Below, piece after piece: positions 1-7,000 of a DNA stretch of 7,191 nt. A model generated the notes under the pieces. The model worked only from the letters and a program-made list of their open reading frames with translations. It was not told the DNA's origin and did no database searches. Origin of the DNA: Candidatus Thalassarchaeaceae archaeon (GTDB lineage Archaea; Thermoplasmatota; Poseidoniia; Poseidoniales; Thalassarchaeaceae); contig JAQXFF010000267.1 in assembly GCA_029250425.1 (NCBI GenBank), positions 1-7,191 on the forward strand, written 5' to 3'. How positions within the stretch are numbered: position 1 is the first letter of the stretch; every line of letters starts with the position of its first letter. A program made the translations under genes and the position numbers.

Positions 1-639
1 CAATGCAAGGGCCCAGAAGTGAGGTGGTGTCCAAATGAATATCAATGAAAACATGAGCCATGGGAGGGCGCTACCCAAATCAAATGGATTTGAAATCGAT
101 ACTGCATCGCCCATTGCTGCAGCCCAACCAACCAATGGTGGAGTCGCACCAGCCATACCTCCAATGACGATGTTTTGAACGCTGCTACGTTTCAACCATA
201 ATGTGTAAATGAAAACATAGAACAAAATACTGAACGCGGCCCAAAATGCAGCGACTTCATTGGCAAATTTGATGAGCCAAAGAGTTCCTGAAAATGAGAG
301 GAAAATCGCCCATGCAAAACCTGCCTTTGGAGATATGGCCCCACGTGCAATGGCTCGCTTTTCCGTACGCTTCATTTGTGGATCTATGTCCCGATCCAAG
401 ATGTTGTTGAACGTGTGTGCGCCACCTGCGGTGAGATACCCTCCGACGAATACAATACCCATTGTTTGAAGTGTGTGAGAAAAATCAAAATCAAGTCGGC
501 CTGCAACGTTCCAGGCAATTAAATCATGAATGAGGATCGTACACATCGCAGTGACTTGCAGCAATGCCAGAACACCTGGTTTCATGAGTTGGAACCAATC
601 CGAAAAATTGGCAGGTTCCACCTCCGTAGTTTCTCCCAT
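1..639 (-). CDS. ctaB: Protoheme IX farnesyltransferase (haem O synthase), 3' end cut by window edge
   Basis: This is an integral membrane prenyltransferase of the UbiA superfamily. It transfers a farnesyl group from farnesyl diphosphate to haem B, giving haem O for the cytochrome oxidase. I translated 213 residues from the ATG at 639 to the window edge. Family marks are the Asp-rich site N78-x3-D82-x3-D86 followed by K90-R91-T92, the stretch YTLWLKRSS at 145-153, a GGMAGATPPLVGW segment at 160-172, and WTPPHFWALAL at 203-213. Several hydrophobic helices are evident (about 59-72, 107-123, 131-149, 193-203). Roughly the last third of the usual 280-300 residues is missing because of the window end, not a mutation. 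An in-frame TGA lies seven codons upstream of 639 with no other start between, so ATG 639 is well supported, although no Shine-Dalgarno motif precedes it. It lies 63 bases downstream of rpoK, and ctaA, which acts on its product, lies one gene further upstream. Identification is firm. Confidence 0.95.
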   Translation of the reverse strand, partial: MGETTEVEPANFSDWFQLMKPGVLALLQVTAMCTILIHDLIAWNVAGRLDFDFSHTLQTMGIVFVGGYLTAGGAHTFNNILDRDIDPQMKRTEKRAIARGAISPKAGFAWAIFLSFSGTLWLIKFANEVAAFWAAFSILFYVFIYTLWLKRSSVQNIVIGGMAGATPPLVGWAAAMGDAVSISNPFDLGSALPWLMFSLIFIWTPPHFWALAL

Positions 640-670
640 AAGCCCATGTGGACAGACTCAGTCTAATGAA

Positions 671-691
671 TGACGCCCTTACAGGGCGTCA
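671..691 (-). terminator. Perfect 9-bp hairpin with 3-base loop after rpoK
   Basis: The two arms, TGACGCCCT and AGGGCGTCA, are perfectly complementary and separated by three bases (TAC on the plus strand, GTA on the minus strand). The structure starts 11 bases past the rpoK stop codon and ends 31 bases before the ctaB start. There is no T-tract after it on the minus strand, so it does not look like a classical intrinsic terminator. It could instead be a processing site, a 3'-end stabiliser or a DNA-level element. It resembles two other hairpins in this window. Confidence 0.45.
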
Positions 692-702
692 ATAGAATTC
701 GA

Positions 703-957
703 TTAATCCTCGTGTGGATCGACATCAATTGGGATTAACTCACGCTCATATTCGAGAAGAGCAATCTTGAGTGGATCTAGGACAAAGCGGACACTTGCTT
801 CTTCGACACCATATAGCGAAACCAATTCTTCACGGAATTCCTCACGCAATTTTTGTTCGCTGACATAGAGTGGAGCACCCATGCTAATTTGCAGTGCACG
901 TGCACCAATTATTCGTGCCTTCTCAAAACGGGTGTGGGGGCGTATTGGTTTAACCAT
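703..957 (-). CDS. rpoK: DNA-directed RNA polymerase subunit K (Rpo6), with a central insertion
   Basis: This is the archaeal equivalent of eukaryotic Rpb6 and bacterial omega, a small subunit that helps assemble and stabilise the RNA polymerase core. The 84-residue protein carries the family signature at 10-29 (RFEKARIIGARALQISMGAP), and the second conserved block, DPLKIALLEYERELIPI, at 61-77. In ordinary Rpo6/Rpb6 proteins these blocks are separated by only a few residues. Here residues about 33-58 form an extra, mostly charged, probably helical segment. The C-terminus is a short acidic tail (DVDPHED). I chose ATG 957 over the in-frame TTG 969 and GTG 966 because GGTGAT lies four bases upstream of it and the shorter form starts close to the family's N-terminus. 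The gene sits between the two haem A genes, not with ribosomal protein genes or enolase, a common archaeal setting. The identification is firm; the effect of the insertion is unknown. Confidence 0.93.
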   Translation of the reverse strand: MVKPIRPHTRFEKARIIGARALQISMGAPLYVSEQKLREEFREELVSLYGVEEASVRFVLDPLKIALLEYERELIPIDVDPHED

Positions 958-961
958 GAAA

Positions 962-967
962 ATCACC
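962..967 (-). promoter_or_regulatory. Ribosome binding site of rpoK (GGTGAT)
   Basis: On the minus strand GGTGAT is followed by four bases and the ATG at 957. It matches the 3' part of the consensus AGGAGGTGAT, complementary to the 16S rRNA tail. It favours ATG 957 over the upstream TTG and GTG, which overlap or precede the motif. Confidence 0.55.
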
Positions 968-1021
968 AACAGCAGTTCGCTGCGACCCGGCGACCTGCCC
1001 GAGTGTCATAAGCCCATCGGG

Positions 1022-1036
1022 AGCCCCGTAGGGGCT
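1022..1036 (-). terminator. Perfect 6-bp hairpin with GTA/TAC loop after ctaA
   Basis: AGCCCC and GGGGCT pair perfectly around a three-base loop (GTA on the plus strand, TAC on the minus strand). On the minus strand the structure begins five bases after the ctaA stop codon and lies 64 bases before the rpoK ATG. Immediately beside it, CCCGA at 998-1002 can pair with TCGGG at 1017-1021 as a weaker second stem. No T-tract follows, so termination is only one possibility. It could also be a folded 5' leader of rpoK. Confidence 0.4.
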
Positions 1037-1041
1037 AGAAT

Positions 1042-2106
1042 CTATTCATTCTCAGCCAATGTCGGCGACAGTGCCGCATTTCGAGCTAGTAAGGCAGCCA
1101 ATCCGATACAGAGGAATGAAAAGGCACCGAGGAGTAAATGGAGCAGAGAAAGTACCTCGATAAAGGCGCCGTCCCAAGTAAGAATGTATGCACCACCAAG
1201 GAAGAGATTTAGAACATAAAGCCCAATACCAGAGTGCATCAATTTCCGTGTCGTTTTACACTCCATTCTACGAAGATTCCAGATCAACCAGCAACCGACC
1301 AATACAACTGCCATACGATGACCAAATTGGATATTGTCGACAACGGAACCAATCAGGTTACCACCACACAATGGCCAAGCAGAAAAGGTGCCAACACCAC
1401 AAGAGAGATTCTGCCCACCTGTGGAAGAAACAAATGCCCCTAGAATGAGAACAACCAGTGTGGACAAGGACAGGTCGTACAATCGTGGGCGTAATCGAAT
1501 GGCATCTCTTTGATTAAGTTCCATCCATTGAGGAAGTTCGCCTTCAGCATCCATCCAGCGAATCCAAGCCCACAGTAGAGACATTGCGAGAGCCATTGCA
1601 AGGGTCAAATGTGCTGCAACAGACCAAGGTATGTTGTCATACAGAACGGTGATCATTCCCATCGCACCCTGAGCGATGACGAGAATCAAAGCGATTGTTG
1701 AGGCCTTGTATACACCCGGCATTGATTCTTTACGCTTGAAGGAGAAATACCATTGAAGAATACAAAGTGGTCCCAGAATTATACCTGTAACAAAACGATG
1801 TATCCACTCAAGGAAGATTTCCCACGTATCATATTGGATCTGATCTTCATTCGTTTTGATTTCCTCTGGATTTTCAGACCACCAATCTGCTTGTTCTTCA
1901 TGTGATACATCAAAACCCCATGTCCCAAAGCACTGTGGCCAATCTGGACAAGATACACCTGCATCATGAATGCGAACTGCACCGCCCAGTGCTACAGCAA
2001 CAATGGTAATCACAAATAGTGCAAGTGGAAGATGATGAAGGCGGCGCCAACTTCGATTGTTTGACAAAATCCTCACCTCTCTGCAACTTCTTGGATCAAT
2101 CAGCAT
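1042..2106 (-). CDS. ctaA: Haem A synthase (CtaA/COX15 family)
   Basis: CtaA oxidises the C8 methyl of haem O to a formyl group, giving haem A for aa3-type oxidase; it acts in the cytoplasmic membrane after CtaB. The 354-residue frame shows the internal duplication of the family, with about eight hydrophobic helices. The four expected haem-ligand histidines are visible: H103 in EWIHR, H166 in AAHLTLA, H263 in QFGHR and H323 in LLH. GGAVRIHDAGVSCPDWPQC (41-59) is the family's first conserved loop. Two cysteine pairs, C53/C59 and C236/C247, resemble the extracytoplasmic pairs of the Bacillus-type enzyme. The loop at about 60-96 is long and acidic. The ATG at 2106 overlaps the upstream deacylase by 11 bases and has no ribosome binding site. 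A TTG at 2067 (codon 14) has GGTGA five bases before it and would give 341 residues, still keeping every conserved motif. I report the longer frame but regard the TTG start as at least as likely. Confidence 0.93.
   Translation of the reverse strand: MLIDPRSCREVRILSNNRSWRRLHHLPLALFVITIVAVALGGAVRIHDAGVSCPDWPQCFGTWGFDVSHEEQADWWSENPEEIKTNEDQIQYDTWEIFLEWIHRFVTGIILGPLCILQWYFSFKRKESMPGVYKASTIALILVIAQGAMGMITVLYDNIPWSVAAHLTLAMALAMSLLWAWIRWMDAEGELPQWMELNQRDAIRLRPRLYDLSLSTLVVLILGAFVSSTGGQNLSCGVGTFSAWPLCGGNLIGSVVDNIQFGHRMAVVLVGCWLIWNLRRMECKTTRKLMHSGIGLYVLNLFLGGAYILTWDGAFIEVLSLLHLLLGAFSFLCIGLAALLARNAALSPTLAENE
2073..2077 (-). promoter_or_regulatory. Candidate ribosome binding site for an internal TTG start of ctaA
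   Basis: On the minus strand AGAGGTGAGG contains GGTGA five bases before the TTG at 2067-2065. The spacing and motif match those before rpoK, the deacylase and the thioesterase. It therefore argues for ctaA starting at 2067, leaving a gap of 28 bases after the deacylase stop instead of an 11-base overlap. Confidence 0.5.
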
Positions 2107-3445
2107 CCTCTTCTTCAGATGCCTCTACGTGTTCCTTTTCTGAAGGGGTGGGCCAATCTCGCTGCCATTCTGCATCTACAGCGCCACCGGACCATTCACC
2201 TTCAATCATAATCTCTTCAACCTCAAAGTCCTCACGCCAGATTGGTTCACCTGTGGAGCCTGAAATTATGAGGCGATTTGTGTTCTTGTCCAAGCCTTTT
2301 CGAATAAGTTTGATACCACGATTAACCGGTAATAAATGCCCAACAGGAGTTCCTGGTGTTACGATGGGATTGTTAGCAGTACAGATGAATATACCACGTA
2401 AAGGAGAAATAATATCTGCACTCTCTGATGGCCGTTGAGGATCCACGATTCTGCCAATGATTTCACCTGCGTCAACAAATGAGCCACGCCCTACAAAGAG
2501 GTCAACAAGACCTCCTTCATCAGCTCGAACCCAAGTTGATCCACTGGCAAGTAATCTGAATTTTGGCCGTGCTGCATTGCCAGGAATGACGTGTAAACTT
2601 CTGAGAACATTGAGCACTCCGTGAATGGCAATCTGAACCGCTTCGTGATCCGTTAGATTTGCGCCCCCCCCTTCATAGGTCAATGAACCAATGTCAAGAT
2701 CTGCTGCCGCTCTACGCATCGAACCCTTAGGGCCTTTGGAATCCAAGATGACTTCGATACCAAATGCACGAGCAACACGATTGCTGGGGGGATGTGCTAG
2801 ATCGGCCCGTACTTGAGGAAGGTTATCGCGGCCACGGGCCGCAGTATGCAAATCGAGAAGGAAGTCTGAACCTGTGATGAGCTCTTTGAGAACACGGTGA
2901 GCAACCCTTCCTGTGGTCGAACCCATTTCGGTACCTGGGAATTCGCGATTCAAGTCACGCCCATCTGGGAAATATCTCATTTGGCGGGTGAAACCGGGTG
3001 GATTCAGCACTGGTGCCAATCGAACTGTTCCAGCCATCATTTCAGGATCCAATGGCCGCCCAGCACCTGTAAACACATTCTGTGCAAGTAAACTTGCAGC
3101 CACTTGACCCACCATTTCGTCGCCATGAACTCCACCAGTGATTGTGATTGTTGGACCTGGCCGGCGTCCGTGAATGATGGTGACTGAAGTGGGCCACGAA
3201 TCACCTAATTTGACATCCAGTAGGGGGAACTCAATTTGACGGATTGTGCCCGGTTTGATTCTTTTACCAAAAAAACGATGCTGCTTGGAACCAGAAAGGC
3301 GGTCCCACTCTGGCCTTGACGGTTCGTGAGCATCGAGAGCCTTCTCAATTTCCCGGCGGCGCTTGGGGGGAATCTGATTACTGACCTTCAGCGTCTTGGT
3401 ACGCTTTGATCTTGAAGATTGCTTTTTTTTGGCCTTTTCAGGCAT
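2096..3445 (-). CDS. Succinylglutamate desuccinylase/aspartoacylase-family zinc deacylase (M14-like)
   Basis: Enzymes of this family hydrolyse N-acyl amino acids or related amides using one zinc ion. The 449-residue protein has, in order: a basic, disordered-looking N-terminus (Lys/Arg/Ser-rich, 4-34); the zinc motif GGVHGDE with H107 and E110; GRDLNREFPG at 162-171 with N166-R167, typical of substrate binding; DLHTAARG with the third zinc ligand H200; and E258 in TYEGGG, the likely general base. A beta-rich, lipoyl-like C-terminal domain follows (about 304-373). Residues about 375-431 form a further segment I do not recognise, and the tail is acidic (EASEEEDAD). I chose ATG 3445 over the TTG at 3553 because GGTGG lies four bases before the ATG and the extra 36 residues resemble no domain. 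It is first in a minus-strand run with ctaA, so it may be co-transcribed with haem genes. Family is firm; substrate is unknown, and astE or aspA should not be assigned. Confidence 0.88.
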   Translation of the reverse strand: MPEKAKKKQSSRSKRTKTLKVSNQIPPKRRREIEKALDAHEPSRPEWDRLSGSKQHRFFGKRIKPGTIRQIEFPLLDVKLGDSWPTSVTIIHGRRPGPTITITGGVHGDEMVGQVAASLLAQNVFTGAGRPLDPEMMAGTVRLAPVLNPPGFTRQMRYFPDGRDLNREFPGTEMGSTTGRVAHRVLKELITGSDFLLDLHTAARGRDNLPQVRADLAHPPSNRVARAFGIEVILDSKGPKGSMRRAAADLDIGSLTYEGGGANLTDHEAVQIAIHGVLNVLRSLHVIPGNAARPKFRLLASGSTWVRADEGGLVDLFVGRGSFVDAGEIIGRIVDPQRPSESADIISPLRGIFICTANNPIVTPGTPVGHLLPVNRGIKLIRKGLDKNTNRLIISGSTGEPIWREDFEVEEIMIEGEWSGGAVDAEWQRDWPTPSEKEHVEASEEEDAD

Positions 3446-3517
3446 GGAACCACCCCCCCGCTTGAACGGTTGTAGTAGGTCGTGCAGAGCGCCCCTCTTT
3501 GAAGGAACCGTGCAAAG

Positions 3518-3532
3518 GACTCCGTAGGAGTC
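3518..3532. repeat. Perfect 6-bp hairpin with GTA loop in the divergent promoter region
   Basis: GACTCC and GGAGTC pair perfectly around GTA. The element lies 46 bases before the thioesterase ATG and 72 bases before the deacylase ATG. Here it cannot be a terminator for either flanking gene, unlike the two hairpins after ctaA and rpoK, which share its loop. A protein-binding palindrome or a leader hairpin are the plausible roles. Confidence 0.4.
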
Positions 3533-3569
3533 AATTTCACAGTCAACCCTCAAAGACGGTCGGCATCAC

Positions 3570-3576
3570 GGTGGGG
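3570..3576 (+). promoter_or_regulatory. Ribosome binding site of the thioesterase (GGTGGGG)
   Basis: GGTGGGG ends two bases before the ATG, placing the core GGTGG four bases upstream. It agrees with the GGTGR motif at the same distance before the deacylase and rpoK starts. Confidence 0.5.
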
Positions 3577-3578
3577 AC

Positions 3579-4046
3579 ATGGAAGATGAAAGCGTGCAGG
3601 AACGCCACGCTCCGAACAGCATCTGCTTTGGATGTGGACCTGCAAATATCGAAGGACTGAAAATTCGTTCTTTTCCAATTGAAAATGGTTTGAAAATGAC
3701 ATTCAATACATCGGATGCACACCAGGCATTTCCTGGAATGATTAACGGTGGAATCATTGGTACTTTACTCGACTGCCATGGGAATTGGACCGCGGCAATG
3801 GCCATCATGAATGATCGTGGTGACGATGAACCACCGTGTACAGTGACGGCACGATATTCTGTCAAATTACGTAGACCCACCCCTCATGGAATCCCTCTTG
3901 AAATCACGAGTCAAGTAGAATCATTGGATGGTGACCGAGCTGAAATCAGTATGACATTGACTGCCGAAGGGGAAATTTGTGCCCGTGGTGATGGTTTGTT
4001 CGTGACTGTCAAAGAAGGTCATCCTGCGTGGCATCGGTGGCATTGA
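3579..4046 (+). CDS. PaaI-like hotdog-fold acyl-CoA thioesterase
   Basis: This is a 155-residue single hotdog domain protein, the usual length for the PaaI/THEM4-like thioesterase family, which hydrolyses acyl-CoA thioesters in the cytoplasm. Visible marks are CFGCGPANIEGLKIR (16-30), the N-terminal motif common in this family; the central helix motif NGGIIGTLLDCHGNW (56-70), with N56-G57-G58 in place of the commoner HGG and D65 as the likely catalytic acid; and the strand TVTARYSVKLRRPTP (88-102). The ATG at 3579 is preceded by GGTGGGG, supporting this start. It is the only plus-strand gene and is divergent from the deacylase. Its last 38 bases, encoding a His/Trp-containing tail (HPAWHRWH), overlap the 3' end of the large surface-protein gene. 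The substrate cannot be read from the sequence: aromatic or medium-chain acyl-CoA are both possible. Confidence 0.88.
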   Translation: MEDESVQERHAPNSICFGCGPANIEGLKIRSFPIENGLKMTFNTSDAHQAFPGMINGGIIGTLLDCHGNWTAAMAIMNDRGDDEPPCTVTARYSVKLRRPTPHGIPLEITSQVESLDGDRAEISMTLTAEGEICARGDGLFVTVKEGHPAWHRWH

Positions 4047-7000
4047 GAGCAGGATCATGGTAGAATGAACCATCTTCTTGCTGCCACCACCAACGTCCTT
4101 CAGGATCAACGTATGCCATATGGCCAGTTGACTGATTGTACTCACCCCCTCCAATAAGATGAGTATGATCGGGAACATGATAGGTTTCTAGTTGCTCTTG
4201 CACAGAATCTATGATTTCCAAACTTGAGGATTCTCCAGATTCCTCAATAGATTCTTCTTCTTCTTTTTCTTCTTCTTCTTCTTCAATTTCACTAACCGCC
4301 TTCAATCTGATGGCCAAGATAGCAGCCAAGACGGAAAGGACGATGATGGCTACAACTACGAGGAAAGCGAGTATCGTGCTAATTCCACCGCCTGAACTCG
4401 GTGACGATTCTCTTTCATTTCCACCTTCATCAACAGTTTCAATTTCTTCAGTGGGAATGTCAATTTCAAGATTTGAAATTGTGTATAATTCTGCACCATC
4501 TGTGACGCGGATGTATAGATTGGTATTGTTCCAATCATCCCACAAAATTAATCCGCCATCTGGATAGGAAACCCATGAAAAATTGTCACTGGACCATTCG
4601 ACGGCAGATGGCCCGCTACCTTCTCCATCATCGATATTCAAATTGACAACCAATTTGGATATAGGGGCGCGCTTGGCTTCGATTTGCTCTATTGAAACCA
4701 CAGGTGCATGCCGATCAACACGGATCCATGTGGCGTTGGCGGGACCAATATTTCCAGCCTCATCGATGGCACGGACTTCAAATGAATATCGCCCGTCCAT
4801 CAACATGGAAAGATTGACTGAGGACTGATTTTCGAACACTGGAGCCCACAAACCACCTGCCCATCGAACCTCATAGTGTGATGTTCCCGAAAGTTCGTCT
4901 TCTACAGAGGGCCACTGAATGAGAATTTCATCTGAATGAGTCCAACCGTCTGCCGGAGTAATCTGAGGTGCAGGTGGGGGGGTCAAGTCAGTCTCAGTAC
5001 TGGCATCTGCTGTTACAAATCTCAATTGATAGGGGCCCCCAGGTACTGCTGGGTCCCATGTTACGCGAATATGATACAACAAAGGGGTGCCCTCTGAATC
5101 ATCATTAATTGCAGAAATTGTAACCCAACGAATCTCATCATCTACTGCACCTTGTCCTAGTGAACTCGTTCCATTTAGAACAGCAACCTCAAGGTGAGCA
5201 CCTTCGGCGCTAAGGGCGATTGATGTTTGATTACCTGCATCAATGACAATCGCGTACCAATCTTTCACATCAAGGCCTACAAGGCATCCATCCAGCGTGA
5301 GATTTGGGTTTGAACCTAGATGATGAGCTGATGAACGAGTAGTTGCTGCATCGGAATCAAATTCACCATCCGTTTGAGGATTATCACAACCAGGTAACGT
5401 TTCACCTGCAGGCGGAGGACTGCTGGAATCAATTGTTAGAGTAGAGTTGGATAGGCGAATATTATTGTTCTCATCATCCTCATAGTGCTCATCACCTGCA
5501 TCAATCACGAGAATCACCCACCACACACCTTCTACATCACCGACCAAGTTCACAATTTGGGAATCTGCCAAGGTAGAACCACTCATGAGAGATGGGACTC
5601 GAGATTGCGAAAGTCGAACATCGCCACTACCAAGAAAACGATCCTCTGAAAGCCAAATTTCAACATCGAAACCTAATGGCTCCTGCCCGAGATTCTCAGC
5701 ACCCCATTGAATCGTGACAGTCTGCCCGGGTTCAGCAGATAGCGGTGGATTCACCCATGATGCTAGAAGATCTCTGGCAGGTGCTGAAATGGAAAAGGAA
5801 ACGCTAGCAGCAGCATTGTTGGTTTCGTCATCTTCATCGATTTCAGAACCCGTATCTGCAATGACTACCCAATGAAAATGGCCTACGTGTTGACCGGGGA
5901 TGGTCACTTCACGTGTGACTTGAATTGTAGATGCGCTGCCCAATGGACTAATGCGGAAACTGTCTACTTGTGTGTCATCTGTGCCCGCTTGTGCATCTAG
6001 AGATAGTACCAAACGTACATCGAAAGATGCTGCATCTGAACCACCTGAATTACTGATATTGATGTACACGGTCGTCGACTGACCACTTACTGCATTCTCT
6101 GAAATACTGATGGAATCAATAACCAAATCAGCCTTCTCAAGACAAAATTGACCACTGGAGGGGATGGCGTTGTTGTTCTCATCCATCTCGGCAATCGAGT
6201 CATTCGGATCTACAATGAGACCCCAGTACCAACAACCATCACCAAGATTGGATGGAATACCGAGATTGATATTCCCTGACCAAGAACCACCTTGCGTGAT
6301 TGAATTTATTGCATCTGAACCGATGAAGACATCATTGCCTCCTCCAGTGATGGATGAATCGCTGGATAGGTAAATACTGTAATCAATATTGGTTGCATCA
6401 CCCATGCCTACATTCGCGATTTGGACTGAGACTTGCGCTGTACCGCCCCTAACTCCAGTTGTAGGCCCTGAAACTGATGTAGGTTCAAGATCAGGTCCAC
6501 AATCTATGACGGTTAGTTGAGCACTACTTGATGCGACGATGTTGTTATTCTCATCCGTCTCGGAAATATAGTCGCCATAGTCAACGTATAGACCTACGTA
6601 GTATGTCCCAGGGGTGATGCTGGCTGGCAGAGTCGCAAGCATACTAGTGTGGGTATACGACGGCACGTTGGCCGTTCCACTAGCGTAACCAAGTGAGGTT
6701 CCAGTGTAGATTGCTGAAACCGAATTTCCCGTCGAAACAAGAGCCTCGTAATAATGTGCACCAACATTGTCAGTACCTAAATTGGTTGCACTCAATGTAA
6801 TGTAAATATCAGCGCCTTCGCAGACTTGCCGATAACCTGAATCCACTGAGATTGATGTTGCTTCCAAATCATAATCTGGAATTGTGATATAGATGGAATT
6901 CCCAACTTCTACATTGTTGGTTTCATCTCCTTCGGTGACCCGGGCCGTGGTATCTACAATGATGCCGAAGTAGTAGGTTCCCTGTGGGAGGTTGCTTGGA

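Larger units (their letters stand above)
3446..3578. promoter_or_regulatory. Divergent intergenic region between deacylase and thioesterase
   Basis: These 133 bases must hold the start signals for both divergent genes unless the deacylase starts at TTG 3553. On each side GGTGG lies four bases before an ATG (3450-3454 for the deacylase, 3570-3574 for the thioesterase). I see no convincing TATA box on either strand. The region has a run of seven C (3453-3459) and a perfect hairpin (3518-3532). AACGGTT near 3465 and AACCGT near 3507 form a distant inverted repeat that may be chance. Confidence 0.55.

Noticed and set aside
584..647. Short minus-strand frame starting at ATG 647, overlapping the ctaB start
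   Set aside because: It has about 21 codons, is out of frame with ctaB and is preceded by no ribosome binding site. It is probably chance.
654..664. Palindrome AGACTCAGTCT between rpoK and ctaB
   Set aside because: It is short, with a single central base, so it cannot form a good hairpin. An operator is possible but nothing else supports it.
637..1017. Exact 11-base repeat CATAAGCCCAT at 637-647 and 1007-1017, before ctaB and rpoK
   Set aside because: Several 11-base repeats are expected by chance in 7 kb. The two copies also stand at different distances from the start codons (one includes the ctaB ATG), so a shared regulatory role is not supported.
881..1448. Overlapping plus-strand open frames opposite rpoK and ctaA
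   Set aside because: They are antisense to firmly identified genes, overlap one another in several frames and show no recognisable protein features.
2019..2438. Plus-strand open frame of 139 codons opposite the deacylase/ctaA junction
   Set aside because: It lies wholly antisense to two well-recognised genes, is Ser-rich with no domain-like pattern, and has no ribosome binding site. It is best explained as a shadow of their codon bias.
3446..3553. N-terminal extension of the deacylase to a TTG at 3553
   Set aside because: The 36 extra residues resemble no domain, the TTG lacks a ribosome binding site, and the extension would consume nearly all of the divergent promoter region.
4251..4285. 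TTC repeat considered as a plus-strand T-rich terminator for the thioesterase
   Set aside because: It lies 200 bases beyond the thioesterase stop, inside the coding region of the surface protein, and is fully explained by Glu codons.
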